From assembly GCA_018697195.1 (NCBI GenBank), contig CM031879.1, forward strand, positions 32,288,184 to 32,352,183: a stretch of DNA of 64,000 nt, in the 5' to 3' direction. Under the pieces are notes generated by a model, which was not told the DNA's origin, did not search any database, and worked only from the letters and a program-made list of their open reading frames with translations. This document shows positions 25,801 to 37,348 of this stretch, in pieces (the stretch's first letter is position 1; each line of letters starts with the position of its first letter). Source of the stretch: Certhia americana (Eukaryota; Chordata; Aves; Passeriformes; Certhiidae). The translations under genes and the position numbers were made by a program.

Positions 25801-28037
25801 TATATGAAATAATGTATATCAATTGTATGAATACTTTTCACATGATTATACTTAATCCTTTATTTGTGTAATCATGCTGAAGTAGCAGGTGTCTATTACA
25901 TTAAAATAACTCCTGCATGAAGTATGTATTTTTGAAAGTTTAAAACTGAACAAAGATATTTTTAAAGTTGCACATGAAAAAGATCCTCACAGGTTGCTTT
26001 CTTTCTGTGTGTGATTGCAGGTGATTTTCTGAAAACTCTGGAGGACCCAGATCTCAATGTCAGGAGAGTAGCCCTAGTGACATTTAATTCAGCTGCCCAC
26101 AATAAACCATCTTTGATAAGGGACCTCTTAGATACTGTGCTTCCTCATCTTTACAATGAAACAAAAGTCAGAAAGGAATTAATCAGAGAGGTAAGTTAAC
26201 TGAGAAAAATAATGCTAAATATGTAAGTTGATTATTTTTTTGAAAGAAGTGTATTACTTAACTTTTTTTATTTTTTTTTCACTGACAGGTGGAAATGGGA
26301 CCATTTAAGCATACAGTTGATGATGGGTTGGACATAAGGAAAGCAGCCTTTGAGTGCATGTATACTCTATTGGATAGCTGTTTGGATAGACTAGATATAT
26401 TTGAATTCTTAAACCATGTTGAAGATGGTCTGAAGGATCACTATGATATTAAGGTTAGCTGTCATTTTTCTCTGTGAAGACGGTGACTTCGTCAAAATAT
26501 TTCAAATAGTGAATAGACTGAAATGGTAAAAATATTACTTCATAGGCTTAAGTACTTCACTACATTTGCCATTTTCGTTAAAGTGTGGCTGTTCAAGAGG
26601 TTGCATAGCATTGTAGGAAATATATCTCCATATATGTGCCAGGCATAACTGTTGTTGAATTGGGTTTTTCCTCACCTTAGATGCTGACCTTTTTAATGTT
26701 GGTGAGACTGTCTACCCTTTGTCCGAGCGCGGTGCTGCAGAGATTGGACAGGCTCGTTGAACCTTTGCGTGCTACGTGTACAACTAAGGTATTTCAGCTT
26801 AGCCAAGTTCATTATTTTGTGTTTTCTTTTAGAAATATACATGAACCCTTGTTTAAAGAATACCTCTGGACTGCTGCAGCGTTTCCTGAGTTATAATTGA
26901 TAAGCTGCAGTAGGCAGGATAATTAGATTAGAAATCTTTGTACAAGTATTAAGTTTATTTAAATTACAGATGGAGAGGTAGATTTGCAAGCTTCTTTTTA
27001 AACATCCTCTGTTTCTTTGATGCCTTTTCTTTTATTCCTTAAAAATTTAGCTGCCACTTGGGCAACTTGTAAATCTCACTTCATTATAAGTAGCGAAACC
27101 GGAATACAGAGTTTTTTTGACTTCTGATGATGGTATTGTTTCATACAATAATTTCGCTGATGAAGGCAGTGTAAAGTAGACCTGGTTTTGTTAGACTTTT
27201 TGTCATTTATTCCACCTCTTCTTCATTTATATTACAGGGTTATTGTATCTGTGTAGTTAGTCTCCTTTCATTCCTGCTCTGATCTTGATTCACCTGCATG
27301 CTCTCACAGTCATTTATTGCCTGATTTACCTTGCTTTTCCATTACTCAAGTCTGCTATATTTCACATCATGAAAACTGACTGCCTTAAATTATAATTTAT
27401 TTTTGAAATATCTTTGAGAATAACATCAGAAGGTTAAGCAGTTATTCTAAAGAAGGTCAACTTGTTTAAAAAGTTCTGTTCTCTGGAAGCTGGGAGTACT
27501 GTGATAATAGCAGTTTAAAGTCATTTACTGACCTTAGAAGCTAAAGGTTGGCTGCTATAGTAGCTTGGATTTGGTGATCAACTTGACAACTTTTTTTCTG
27601 CTTTCCTTGGAGTGTTGAAGCTTCACTGTATTTGTAAACTGATGGTAAAAATTCTGCTAAAAAGTTATTTGGGGGTATTTTTTCTTTGGTTGTTTTTTTT
27701 AAGAGCTTAGATTATTTTGAGAGGAAGTAAGTTTTTTTAAGGTACGTTTTTTAAGATTGGTACAGAGGGAGGGTTGAGTAAATTTTCAAATGTATTTTCA
27801 TTTTTTCCATAGGTAAAGGCAAACTCGGTGAAACAGGAGTTTGAAAAGCAAGATGAACTAAAACGATCTGCTATGAGAGCTGTAGCAGCACTTCTAACCA
27901 TTCCAGAAGCAGAGAAGAGTCCATTAATGAGTGAATTTCAGTCACAGATAAGCTCTAACCCTGAGCTGGCAGCCATCTTTGAAAGTATCCAAAAAGATTC
28001 ATCATCCACTAACTTGGAATCAATGGACACTAGTTAG
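4755..28037 (+). CDS. CAND1: CAND1, cullin-associated NEDD8-dissociated protein 1 (15 coding exons)
   Basis: HEAT-repeat scaffold of about 1230 residues that wraps around un-neddylated cullin-RBX1. It blocks the NEDD8 site and drives exchange of F-box and other substrate-receptor modules of cullin-RING ligases, in cytosol and nucleus. The exons are 4755-4827, 9044-9187, 15673-15827, 17571-17694, 18110-18366, 18451-18556, 19063-19208, 20283-20575, 21248-21389, 21990-23483, 24246-24341, 26021-26190, 26289-26453, 26681-26788 and 27813-28037. All introns are GT-AG and phases match from exon 2 to the stop. The translation follows vertebrate CAND1 almost residue for residue (recalled family knowledge), including the acidic loop at about residues 314-344 and the C-terminus ending [12 protein letters not shown]2 is much more diverged, so it is excluded. 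The oddity is exon 1: it is 73 nt where 68 nt is needed for the frame, so the spliced product from ATG 4755 would stop at 9064-9066. Confidence 0.97.
5335..5826 (+). mobile_element. CR1 LINE 3' fragment (CR1-A)
   Basis: About 490 bases follow the CR1 3' region in order: the 'GGGCCACGATGAT...GGGACTGGAGCA' stretch, 'GAGCCGGAGGGAGCTGGG', 'CTGCCCAGGGAGGTCATGGAGTC', 'TTGGGCTGGATGATCT', and the terminal ATTCTGTGAT near 5817-5825. It is 5'-truncated and diverged, with reading frames broken. It lies in the sense orientation inside CAND1 intron 1. No intact reverse transcriptase remains. Confidence 0.85.
7461..7493. repeat. Perfect 12-bp inverted repeat with 9-base loop
   Basis: AGTTGAGTGCAG (7461-7472) and CTGCACTCAACT (7482-7493) are exact reverse complements separated by AGGCTGCTG. 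It sits in intron 1. The stem is short for a microRNA precursor and I recognise no family. Confidence 0.8.
9044..9187 (+). CDS. CAND1: CAND1 coding exon 2 (residues 23-71)
   Basis: Acceptor TTGTCAG, donor GGTAGG. It encodes [16 protein letters not shown] and onward to NLAVK plus a split Cys71. It starts in phase 2, which exon 1 as written does not supply. An in-frame ATG at 9048 (Met25) could serve as a substitute start. Confidence 0.96.
9188..15672 (+). other. CAND1 intron 2
   Basis: 6.5 kb, the largest intron of the gene, A/T-rich. The open frames in it (for example 12322-12819, 165 codons) show no recognisable protein or splice support. No retroposon recognised. Confidence 0.8.
15673..15827 (+). 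CDS. CAND1: CAND1 coding exon 3 (residues 71-123)
   Basis: Acceptor TTTATAAAG, donor GGTAAG. Encodes [15 protein letters not shown] through GELPPASS plus a split Gly123. The acceptor has a weak pyrimidine tract, but the reading joins exon 2 exactly. Confidence 0.96.
15828..17570 (+). other. CAND1 intron 3
   Basis: 1.7 kb, A/T-rich, with a 26-base poly-T run at 16027-16052. Nothing else recognised. Confidence 0.8.
16027..16052. repeat. Poly-T run, 26 bases
   Basis: Uninterrupted T homopolymer in CAND1 intron 3, with no retroposon body recognised on either side. Confidence 0.9.
17571..17694 (+). CDS. CAND1: CAND1 coding exon 4 (residues 123-164)
   Basis: Acceptor TATTTTCAG, donor CAG|GTAGAC. 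Encodes [16 protein letters not shown] through DIMADMLS and a split Arg164, part of the N-terminal HEAT array that contacts the cullin C-terminal domain and RBX1. Confidence 0.96.
18110..18366 (+). CDS. CAND1: CAND1 coding exon 5 (residues 164-250)
   Basis: Acceptor GTTTTAAG, donor GGTAAG. Encodes [15 protein letters not shown] through SRQAGHRI and a split Gly250, covering two HEAT repeats. Confidence 0.97.
18451..18556 (+). CDS. CAND1: CAND1 coding exon 6 (residues 250-285)
   Basis: Preceded by an 84-base intron (18367-18450) with a strong pyrimidine tract and acceptor CTACCAG; donor AG|GTAAGT. Encodes [15 protein letters not shown] through AFESFVR and a split Arg285. Confidence 0.97.
19063..19208 (+). 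CDS. CAND1: CAND1 coding exon 7 (residues 285-334), start of the acidic loop
   Basis: Acceptor ATTATACAG, donor G|GTATGT. Encodes [16 protein letters not shown] and then the acidic stretch [21 protein letters not shown] (about residues 313-333), written largely in GAT/GAA repeats. A shadow reading continues into the intron but has no splice support. Confidence 0.97.
20283..20575 (+). CDS. CAND1: CAND1 coding exon 8 (residues 334-431)
   Basis: Acceptor TTTTTTCAAG. Encodes [17 protein letters not shown], completing the acidic loop, through TPLTMLQSQ. The donor CAG|GTTATT is weak at positions +3 to +6, so intron 8 is the one most likely to be retained or inefficiently spliced. Confidence 0.96.
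21248..21389 (+). CDS. CAND1: CAND1 coding exon 9 (residues 432-479)
   Basis: Acceptor GATTACAG, donor G|GTATGA. Encodes [16 protein letters not shown] through HVPVLVP and a split Gly479. Confidence 0.97.
21990..23483 (+). CDS. CAND1: CAND1 coding exon 10 (residues 479-977), largest exon
   Basis: A single 1494-base exon, acceptor TTCTTCCAG, donor CAG|GTGAGG, encoding some 40% of the protein ([16 protein letters not shown] through PRLKGYLAS). It is open throughout and carries the central and C-terminal-middle HEAT repeats. The few differences from mammalian CAND1 that I can recall are conservative, consistent with strong purifying selection. Confidence 0.98.
23484..24245 (+). other. CAND1 intron 10
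   Basis: About 760 A/T-rich bases; nothing recognised inside. Confidence 0.8.
24246..24341 (+). CDS. CAND1: CAND1 coding exon 11 (residues 977-1009)
   Basis: Acceptor GTGTTAG, donor G|GTAAGT. Encodes [16 protein letters not shown] through PLLKNCI and a split Gly1009. Confidence 0.96.
24342..26020 (+). other. CAND1 intron 11
   Basis: 1.7 kb, A/T-rich, with no element recognised. An open frame at 25566-25871 has no similarity or splice support. Confidence 0.8.
26021..26190 (+). CDS. CAND1: CAND1 coding exon 12 (residues 1009-1065)
   Basis: Acceptor GATTGCAG, donor GAG|GTAAGT. Encodes [16 protein letters not shown] through RKELIRE. It is followed by a 98-base intron. Confidence 0.97.
26289..26453 (+). 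CDS. CAND1: CAND1 coding exon 13 (residues 1066-1120)
   Basis: Acceptor CTGACAG, donor AAG|GTTAGC. Encodes [16 protein letters not shown] through KDHYDIK, in the C-terminal region that contacts the cullin N-terminus where adaptor modules bind. Confidence 0.97.
26681..26788 (+). CDS. CAND1: CAND1 coding exon 14 (residues 1121-1156)
   Basis: Acceptor CACCTTAG, donor AAG|GTATTT. Encodes [16 protein letters not shown] through LRATCTTK, phase 0 at both ends. Confidence 0.97.
26789..27812 (+). other. CAND1 intron 14
   Basis: About 1.0 kb, T-rich toward the acceptor; no element recognised. Confidence 0.8.
27813..28037 (+). CDS. CAND1: CAND1 coding exon 15 (residues 1157-1230 and stop)
   Basis: Acceptor TTTCCATAG. 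Encodes [16 protein letters not shown] through the family C-terminus TNLESMDTS, then TAG at 28035-28037. Confidence 0.98.
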   Translation, partial: VKANSVKQEFEKQDELKRSAMRAVAALLTIPEAEKSPLMSEFQSQISSNPELAAIFESIQKDSSSTNLESMDTS

Positions 28038-31000
28038 ATGTTTGTCTAATGGGGACCATTATATTGAACCATATGATGCACTGAATTGACAGGTTATGAG
28101 TAAGAAACAGAAAAAGTATCTAATCTACACATTGTTCCACTTTATTTACCTTTATGGAGACAGTTGGCTTTTCCCATAATTGCTTTTCTAGCATTTATTC
28201 CAGAAATGTATTTCCATAGTCCAGAGTTTAACCACTCTTGTTTTAGTGGATTTGGCCACATTTGGGAATTAAAAAGTTGACTCATGGTGTATGGAAATAA
28301 ATTCCAACATCCATTTGCCCTGTAATGTTTAGGATTAAAATGTCGAAATTTTGTGACCATGATTTTTTTTCTTTTATTCATTCTTTCTACTTGTAAACAA
28401 AAAAGGGGGGGAGGTGGGAATCAAGTGTCCAGGTGCACCATGTTTTTTGTATAACTTTTTATTCTTTTTTGTTTCAGCTTCATAAATTGGTTTGGCTGGC
28501 AGAGAATTATGTGTAAGATTTATTATATTAAAAAGAGAGTTTGGGCACAGTTCAAAAAGAGCAGACATAAATGTCATTTTTACAGATGTGGGGATTAGAA
28601 AACCAATATCCCTGTTGTGCACAATTTTGCATGAACAAGTTTACAAATATATATTGTCTGTAAAACAGCATGTGCAGTTTATTCGTAATGCAAGTTAAAA
28701 TAAGTTCTGCTGTATCAGTGCAGTTTTCAGGTATTTTGACATACAGGCCATTCATACAGGAAGGGATGAATGAGGTTTTGTTGTCTTAACCTGGCTTTTT
28801 AAAATGCCAGTAATATGACCCTGCAGATATTCTTACAGTAAATATGACAATTTCTGCAGTTTTCATGGGTTTTCATTCCCAAAGACTGAATCCACTGGAA
28901 TTGAGGTGGACAAACTATAAGATTGGAAGGAAACAGGATGGAGGTAAAATGAGCAGAGAAAACAAGAGCTGCTCAGTGGTTCCTGAACTCGGGATTCAAC
29001 TTTGCTTTTGTTATAAAAGTATGAAGGAAGTTTCTTCAGTGGATTCTATCTCCTGTTCTTCATCTGACAGCTTTTGTTAAGGCACTAATACATGGTATTA
29101 CCTAGACGAATGCTGCCAGACCATCATTTTGTTCTGGCACACAGGACCGCCAGTAAGCTGCAATGCTGCAAGTGCCATACAGTATTCTGGTGAGACAGGA
29201 AACAGGGAATGGCCAAAAGGCTGGAGAGAGCAAACAGAAGAAAACATTCTTCTGTTGAGTGGATACACTGAGGTAATTTAGAAATGGACCGGAAGTGGAT
29301 AGCTGGAAGTTCCACAGTGAACTGGATTTGAAAATTTAATAACAAAATGATGGGGGACCACTGCCTCATTACTTGTTTATTGCAACTGCTTAGCTGTCTT
29401 TTTTTTCTTTTTTTTCAAGTCAGATATGAATTTGAATTTTTTTAGTTAACTGGTATTTTTTAGCTAGTTTGATATTTTTGAAACCTGTTACATGGGTACG
29501 TGGCATAAGCTGCTGCAGGACTAAAAAAGCATTTATTCTTACGACCTCAGAGACAGTTTCCTGTGGGCATTGGGGCTTGGGAGCAAAATCTTCACCTTAC
29601 GTGCTTGCAGCTTGGGAAAAGCAGAGGAGATATTGGTACATTTTACTTTATTAGAAGGACCTGAACAAAAAAGTCTATGAACTCATTCAATAGTAACAAT
29701 TCTAATGCTGTAGAAATTTTTGAAAATGTAGCTTTCTTTGTCTCCAAAGTCTTCATACTAATGTAACAAATGTCTTCTAGAAGTAGAAATAAATGAGATT
29801 AAACATACCAACATATCTAAATGTCATGAAAAGGAGTGGGATGACTAGAGAGAAACCATACAGTAGAAAAAGCACTGTGAATTAGGTATATATTATCTTA
29901 CTGTATAACTCACCTACTTCAATTACAGCAATATACAGGCCTCCTAATTAAGAATCTGTTGTGCTAATTAGTTGTCAGACTAATCTTTGAACTTTTTGCA
30001 TTAATTTTTCAGAGTACATTAACATGTTTTAGAGATCTAAAGTTAGATGTGAGAATGGTATGATAAACATGAACTGAAGCAAAAACAGGAAAAGGCAGTA
30101 GGTGACAATGGTAAGTGAACAGAATATTTGTAGTTGAGAGATCTGTGTGTGCTTATGTGCTACCATAACCAACACCTGATGTAGTGAAGGCAGATCATCT
30201 TCACTTTGTTTTATAGTACATTACAGTGGAGCAAGCTTAAGGACAGAAGGGAAAGTTGAGCTGTATTACATAGTGAATGCTTTCTTGTAGAGGAGTAATC
30301 TTCACTTTGACCACTGATGAAGCAGGTGGGAGCATAAGAGCTAAGTCTTCCCTGTAAATTGCAGAAATTCTGAGTGCAGTTGTCTCCACGTAGCAGTTAG
30401 TTATTTTGGTGATTGGGAAGACAGAATTCATAAAGATTGTAACTGCACCATAATTACTGAGGTAATTTATTTGTGTTACAAAAATCTAACCGTGTTAGGT
30501 GTTGAAATTCCACTCACTTTCACTGGATCACTAGATTAAAAGTTTTCTTTGGTTTCTTTCTGTATGTGCAAGTATTTGTATAAATCTGGTGTGTTTATGC
30601 TGTTAGATCAATTACAGTCATGTAATTCTGTTAAAGAAGATGTCAGGAATACCTGTAGCTGTTTTTTGAATGCTAAATATTTGAAACTGAAATAGGAAAT
30701 TTCTCTCACTAACGCAAAACCAGCATTCTGAAAGGCTGCTCTTAGGATGTTTGGTAAAATTAGAACTTTCTCTAAGTATTTTTCATCACTTTGCACACAG
30801 ACAGTTGAGACCAATTAACAGGCTTTTGCATAATATAAAAATGGTTGGCCAGTCCTCACATTGTAGATTCTTGGGTAAAAATATTTTTGTATCTCAAAAA
30901 TACTTCATGCTCTGTTTTTTCAGTGAAAGAACTCGCCATCCTTACAAGAGAGTTTTTTTCTAAAATTATAAATTGCAACCTTCGAGTACTTCAAGAACGC

Positions 31001-31110
31001 TGCACTTCAATCATGTAAATTTATTTTTTATAAAATTTTCCTTCCAAGTATGGCATCTAATATAGTAGTTGACAAAATAAAGAGAGCTGTACTACTTCCA
31101 GTTGTATTTT
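28038..31110 (+). other. CAND1: Probable CAND1 3' UTR
   Basis: Non-coding, A/T-rich sequence after the stop, without splice-flanked coding segments or repeats. AATAAA occurs at 28296-28301, 29788-29793 and 31076-31081. The last is followed by the G/T-rich 'GTTGTATTTTTATGAGGTGT' about 20 bases on, the best-looking cleavage context, so transcripts with alternative 3' ends are plausible. The extent is inferred, not shown. Confidence 0.5.
31076..31081 (+). terminator. Candidate distal polyadenylation signal of CAND1
   Basis: AATAAA with a downstream G/T-rich stretch at about 31100-31120. It would give a 3' UTR of about 3 kb. Earlier signals at 28296 and 29788 could give shorter forms. Confidence 0.4.
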
Positions 31111-34100
31111 TATGAGGTGTACATAGCAGCACATAGGTGTGTAAACAGCATTGCTTCCCTCAAAGGAAGGATTATTTTAAAATTTCATCAACTCGAAGAT
31201 ATGAATTAAAAATCCATGTCTGATCCGACGGTATTTGCCTTAACAAATGTTCTCAATAATGATGCTCAGAACAAGTTCACCCTGCACTGGTAGACTTTGT
31301 AGTAGGGATTTAGCAACCGTTCTCATATTTACTGGTACTTCTCCATTGCCTCCACTTTTAAAAGCAAAGTAACATGTGGCCTTGGATGTGTTGTGTGTGG
31401 GTTGTTTTTATTTTGTGAGTCCTGATCATTCTGACTGAAATAATACTTGTTTCTGCCAAATACCAAACAGTTAAACCTGCAGCGTCTGGGTTTTATTTTC
31501 CCTGTTGCTCTAAAGTTCAGATAAAATGTCTATTTTATTGTTGCTATTCTTAAAATTAATTCTGAAAAAAGTGAAATATACTCAGTCAGTTTATTACTTT
31601 ATTTTCCCCCTCTTTGGTTCCTCCTTGCTATGAGGTGGGAAGATTTGAGTGCTGAACTACTGCTGAACATGAGCAGGTAGAAATTCTGGCAGCAAAAGTG
31701 TTGCTCCCTGCCCTAGAAGAGCTATTGATTATAGTTATAACTCTCACATTAAAATCCACCTTCTGCATCAGTATCCATTTATAATTTTTCATTGTATCCA
31801 AGTTTGGGGAGAGAGTTCTTATGAATAATGAAATAAATTAATCTTCCATGAGCAGTGTTGGTGAAGCAGTGAAGCTTTCTGTAAATGAGGCTTTTGGGAG
31901 AATCGGACAGTTTTGTCTTGGTGTGGAGTTGGACTTCTTTAGATTTGTTTCCACCCTGTGAGGCTTTAATATTTCCACATAATCTTGATATGGAGAAAAT
32001 TCAGAAAGGACATCCATGCCCCAGAACAAGCAGGATTTCTGCTGATGTTCATCTGTGTGTTGTGGTTTGGAACATGACATGGAACCACAGAAGACAAAAA
32101 AAGTGGGTTTCTGAGAACAATATGGACACTAGCTGGAAGATGTTGAGTAAAATGTTGTGCTGAGAAAGAGACAAAACCAAAGTGATATTATTTTAATTTA
32201 AAATAATTTTCTCTGTATTCCTCCTTTGATATTTTTGAAGAATGGGAAATACAGAAGGGAAAGAAAAAAAAGTAATTGGCAAGTGGTGGCCTGTGATCCC
32301 AGAATGTAAAGGGGTAATTTCTATTCCCTACTGCTTCTTCTTAGAAACTATTTTGATAAAAGTATGTAGTAATTTTGAAAATACTTTTATTCTGAAGGAG
32401 TTTATATTTGATTTTGCTGTATTTTGGTTATTTTTTTCTTTTTTTGTGCAGAAATTATTTCCCTTCTTAGGTGGATTTCTCCCACTTGACAATTATGAGT
32501 CAGTTTAATAAAGCTGCTGAAGACTTTAGGAAATAAGCTGTGTCACTTGGTTCAGTGCAGTAAAGATACTCCTATAGAAGAAATTTGCAATTCACTCTTT
32601 TCCACTGCCCTTTTATTAACAGATTAAAAACCCCCAGTTCTATATGACTGTAGTTTCCATTCAACATCTAGCCTTTCTTCTCTTCAACTGAACAAATACT
32701 GGACTCCTAATCATCTGATTACTGTTATTTTGGATGCCACCCTTCCTTGGGATTCTTGATGTTGTAATCTCAAGTTTTCTGGAAGACTTTTTCCTTACTG
32801 AGGTTATTTGCAAGAAGGCTCTCTCGTATCAATCATGTTTCCATTGTGCAAGAGAATGTTTTCATTTATTGCACGCAGTATCCATTTTACAGAGGGATTT
32901 CATGCAGAGATGCCATGCTTACATGTAAATTAATGCTATTTTAAGGGAGTTCATAGCTCAGGCATTCCCCTCTGCAGTGAAAATACCTGAAGTTATCTAG
33001 GGGCAAAACAAAATCATGTGTTCCACAGAATTCCGTGGAATGTGGCTTCATGCAATTTTTTCTCTTGCCCCTCAGTTTGGAATGTTCACACTGTATTGAA
33101 TGATCTAAAGCTCTAGCCCAGCTCACCAGCCAGAAGGTGTTTTGAATCGTAACAGCTAAATTCTGCCTACTGATGGAATGTGTGGTAGGAGCTACTTTGA
33201 TTCTTTTCTCTCCACAGCTGGCAACTTTGAAGTGTCAGCCACATTTGACAGAAGGGAAAAAAAGAATTTGGATTTCCCATCATCAACTCCTTTTCAAAGG
33301 CAAACAACATTACCATATTTTTTTTCCAAATGTGGAGATGATCAAATGAGTCTTTTTAGAGAGGATTATATTAAACTATGTCATCATCAAAATTGAAGTG
33401 AGGAACAGAAAATGCAGATGAACAGTGATGGTTGATTTTAATACCTTGGTAAAGGGCAGACAAAATGAAATACTAAACTCTGTGCTGCTTTGGCTTTTGC
33501 TACCAGTTTGGGCCTATAAAATGGGTTGAGTTCAACTCTAATAAAATGGCAGAATATGTGTATCTCAAGGTAGCCAATATAAAGATCAAAAAGTTGTTTG
33601 AAATGGAAGATTATACACTGTTCTGACATTTACCGTAGTTATAAGTAATTTTCTAGGGAGATGACAAATTATTTTTGCAGTTCTTAACTCCAAGCCTTTT
33701 TTTTAAAATAAGAGAAAAAAATGCACAATTGTGTAATGTTGTGTAGTGTTGGTATTTGATTTCCAAATACAAATTCATTTGAGTGGCTTTCAGCCTTGTC
33801 TATCCAGTCATTCTATGATTGTACAAGAAAAATGGAGAGGTTATTTATACACAGAGAAAATGTTTTTGATGGTTTGAATACATGTATTCAAGCTGAAACA
33901 GTTGGATTCATCAAGGGCCATGTAAAGACAAACAGTTTCCTGAAATCATAAAAATTTCTGATTGTCTATGAATTACTTATTTCAGGTCTGTTAGGTGGCT
34001 GAACATGGCTGGTTAGGAAACCTAAAAAGAAGACAAAGGCAGGCTATCACATATAGAGGTGAATCTGCATTGTAGTGCAGTTTGGCAATGTTTCATATTT

Positions 34101-37100
34101 GTTGGTCTATTTTTCTTAATACTGGTGTCACTAGGCATTTATTGCTCCAAGACTGCATAGCTTAGCTATCAACACCCAAGTATTTAGTATTACCCAAGTT
34201 GTCTTTGTCAAAGGGATTGGAAAGAGTGCAGAAATAGTTTGGCAACAGGCTGGGATTTTTTTTTGGTTATATATCAGCATGTGGAGGGGGGTGGGGCGGA
34301 ATAAAATGTTCAGGCAGGTTATTGGCAGGTTCAGGTTAAGAAGAGCACTGCAGAGTATAATGAGCATTCTTTGGTCAAAGTATTCTTTGTTTGCTGCCCT
34401 GAAGCGCATAGCAGGAACAAACAAATTCAAATGCGGATGGCTAAATAGACCTGGTAATATCCTGTATGTTGGTGGGATTAGACCTCCCAGCTGAGAGAAC
34501 AAGTGTATCCTTGAAACTTAAAGAGAATCAGACCTGTTTGAAAGAGCCATTTGAAAGGTTGCCATTGCAATACAGATGTCATTTCATGTGTTTTTAGCTA
34601 CATCATATAGCTATGAAAGTTACACTGTGTACTGCAGGAAGAAGAGAATTTGGGAGCTTATTTCACAATGTGCTTCTGAGCCCGAGAGCAGTGAGGGCCT
34701 GTAGTGGTGTGGGGTGTGAATGCTGAGCAGAACATGCTGTTTTGAGATGGGGACGATGTGGTGCAGCAGAGGTCTGTCAGGTCATCATTCAGTTCATGTT
34801 TCAACAGGTCATTAAGAGGAAGTATGGCAGCTTTGTTTTGCTTGAGGTAGCAGAGTAATGCTCATTTGCAGGTCTGTCCAGTTTGCTGCAAGGATGCAAT
34901 ACTCTACTTTTTACATGTATTTTTAATTGTAAGTTTAGTAAGTGCTCAATTGCATTTCAAGAGAAGCTTTGCCCTAAAAATTAGCTTCATGGATCTTCTT
35001 TTGGGGAATTCACCTCAATATACTTTTTAAAAAAATTCCTCTGGCAGCAATTAGTAGCTGAAACTAGGATTTATTATTTTTAATAATTCCAATAAATGAA
35101 ATCTGGTTCCAAGGAGGAATCTTAAAATGTTGCTATGGCATCTAATGAAGTAAAGCAAACAACCACAATGCACAGTTTCCAGGATCAGGTGAAAGATTCT
35201 GCAGGAATCAAGTCAGATTTTCTTCCTACCTCCTACCTTCAGAAGTGCTGAAGAGAAAGTGGGAGAGCAATTAGTCTGTGTTCATCTCCTTTTTTTGAGT
35301 TTTAACACGGTACAGGGAATAAATATGATTTGTAATCAAGAATGCTTATGCTGCTTTTTTAAAGTAAAAAATACACTTATTTGCAGACTTACTTAGCAAT
35401 ATGTTTCAGTTATCTTCAAAAGAGACCACTTCTTTCTTTTCAGAAAGTGACCTGCCAGTGTTGTAAAGTACAGCTAATACTTGGAACACATCAAGGAGCA
35501 ATCTCTGGATAGTGCTTTGAAAAGGCAAAAAATAAGATTTAAGTATTTATTTGCAGAGTTAGCCTTAAATGTCGCGATGTTGTTTCTGAGCTTCTGTACT
35601 GTTTGTTTACAAGAGAAATGTTCCAGCACATGCACTTTAGGATTGTAAACAGATTATGTCTCTTTCTGTCAATGTTTGTTTCATTTATGTCACTTCAAAA
35701 CCCAGTCTTGCTTGCCTTGGTTAAATCTTGCAAACTTTTCTGTAGTTTTGTTCAGACTTCAGCCTATAGCAATAAAAACATGTTCATTTCTGACATGAGC
35801 AGATGTTGGAGAAACACAAGCCCTAGGAAATGTTGAGGTCTGCATGTAGAATAGTGTGTTTGCCTACAAAGATGTCATGTGTAATGCACTCCATTTTGAA
35901 GACCAGCTATTTCTTTAACAAAGTAGTGGAAATAGGTTTATTAAAAGTACAGTGTCTGAGAACAACATCAGAAGCTTCTTTGATAAATCTGTTCTTACAG
36001 CTGCTTGATCTTGTGGCTGAAGAAGAGGCTATTCACTGTGAAGTCTGTCTGCACAGCTCATCAGTGGCCTTTGCTGAAGAAAGATCCATCTGTTTCTGCC
36101 TGCCTGTACCAGTAAATACACTACCCTATGCTGCAGGTTATTTTTGTGCTCAAAAGCAAAATGATGTCCTGTGTATAGGGTATTCCTGTAGCCCCAAGTT
36201 ACCTTTTTCACCAGGGTTTTTGAATAAAATTTTAGTGCACTGGGATTTTTCTGCATGGAGCCATGATGCCCAAGACTATTATACTACATTGCTTAGATCA
36301 TAAAAATCATTATCATTTTTCCTTCTTGCATTTTTCATAAAGAGCCTTAAATATCAAGCCCCTGAAGCCTTTTAATGAAAGAAAAGTGGTTTAAGTAACT
36401 GAAGTATTTTTTGTTTCTTCTAGCATTTGTCAAGTTGGATGTGCACAGTGTGTACAGTTCTCCTCAATGGGGTAATACACAAATAATGTTACGATTCCTG
36501 GAAACAACTATTATTTCTTCTTGATAATGCCAGTAGTAACCCCAGGATGATGAAGTATATGCTTTATGCCCCATAACAAAGTTTTCAGAATGCTCTGTGA
36601 GTATAGCAAAGTGCCTGGGACTATTAATATCACATATAGCTGTAAGTTTAAAATACCTGCTTGATAGTAATTCTTGATTAATATGTTGTGTTTGTTCAAC
36701 TTTAAAATCTCCACAATCTGTGCATATGTATGCACATATATCTGAGAATGGGTGAGTCTGGATTTTCCATCTTTTGTTGTTTTAATATTTTGAAGTTACT
36801 GGATGATCAGAATTGCATTTGTAGAAATTACATCAATCATCTGATTAAAAGGACAACTCTTTGATATTTTTCCAATGCTAGGTGTTAAACATATAGTAAT
36901 ATTTTATTTTTTATTTTTTAGAAAAGCTAAACTTAACTCTGACAATGGCCCTTTTTATGTGAAAGTACTTCTATTGCTAATAGCTTCTCAGTGTTTTTGT
37001 AAAGCAGTGAAACACAAATCTAAAAAAAAAATGGTTGGAGATATTTTGATTTCATCATGAGGTGTTTTTAGCTTTTTGGACCTCAGGTTTTATACCCTCT

Positions 37101-37300
37101 GACCAAAAGGTATATGACCTTTTGGACCAGAAACCCATTTTTATTTGCATCAGTGAATGGCCAGATCTGTTTGAGCAGGCTTGTGCTCTCCCAGTGCTGA
37201 TTCTATAACAATAAACCTTGTATTGCCTCTTAAAAGTGGAATATAAGCTAAAATCAGCCTCTTCATTCTTTCCCAATGATCATTATTGCAGTATATCTAC
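31111..37300. other. Intergenic region downstream of CAND1
   Basis: Unique A/T-rich sequence without recognised repeats. The longest open frame outside CAND1 and its CpG island is at 35830-36303 (+, 157 codons). It is rich in Cys and Ser, has no recognisable domain and no clear promoter or Kozak context, so I do not call it a gene. Confidence 0.55.
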
Positions 37301-37319
37301 TATTAAAAAAAAGATCAAC

Positions 37320-37338
37320 TTTTTTTTTTTTTTTTTTT
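37320..37338. repeat. Poly-T run, 19 bases
   Basis: A T homopolymer directly before GCACATCCAG. It could be the pyrimidine tract of an acceptor for a coding-like segment at 37349, or the poly-A tail of a minus-strand retrocopy. I cannot distinguish these. Confidence 0.8.
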
Positions 37339-37348
37339 GCACATCCAG

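Noticed and set aside
33790..33825. A CR1-like ending (CATTCTATGATT)
   Set aside because: Only about 12 bases match and no CR1 body precedes it.
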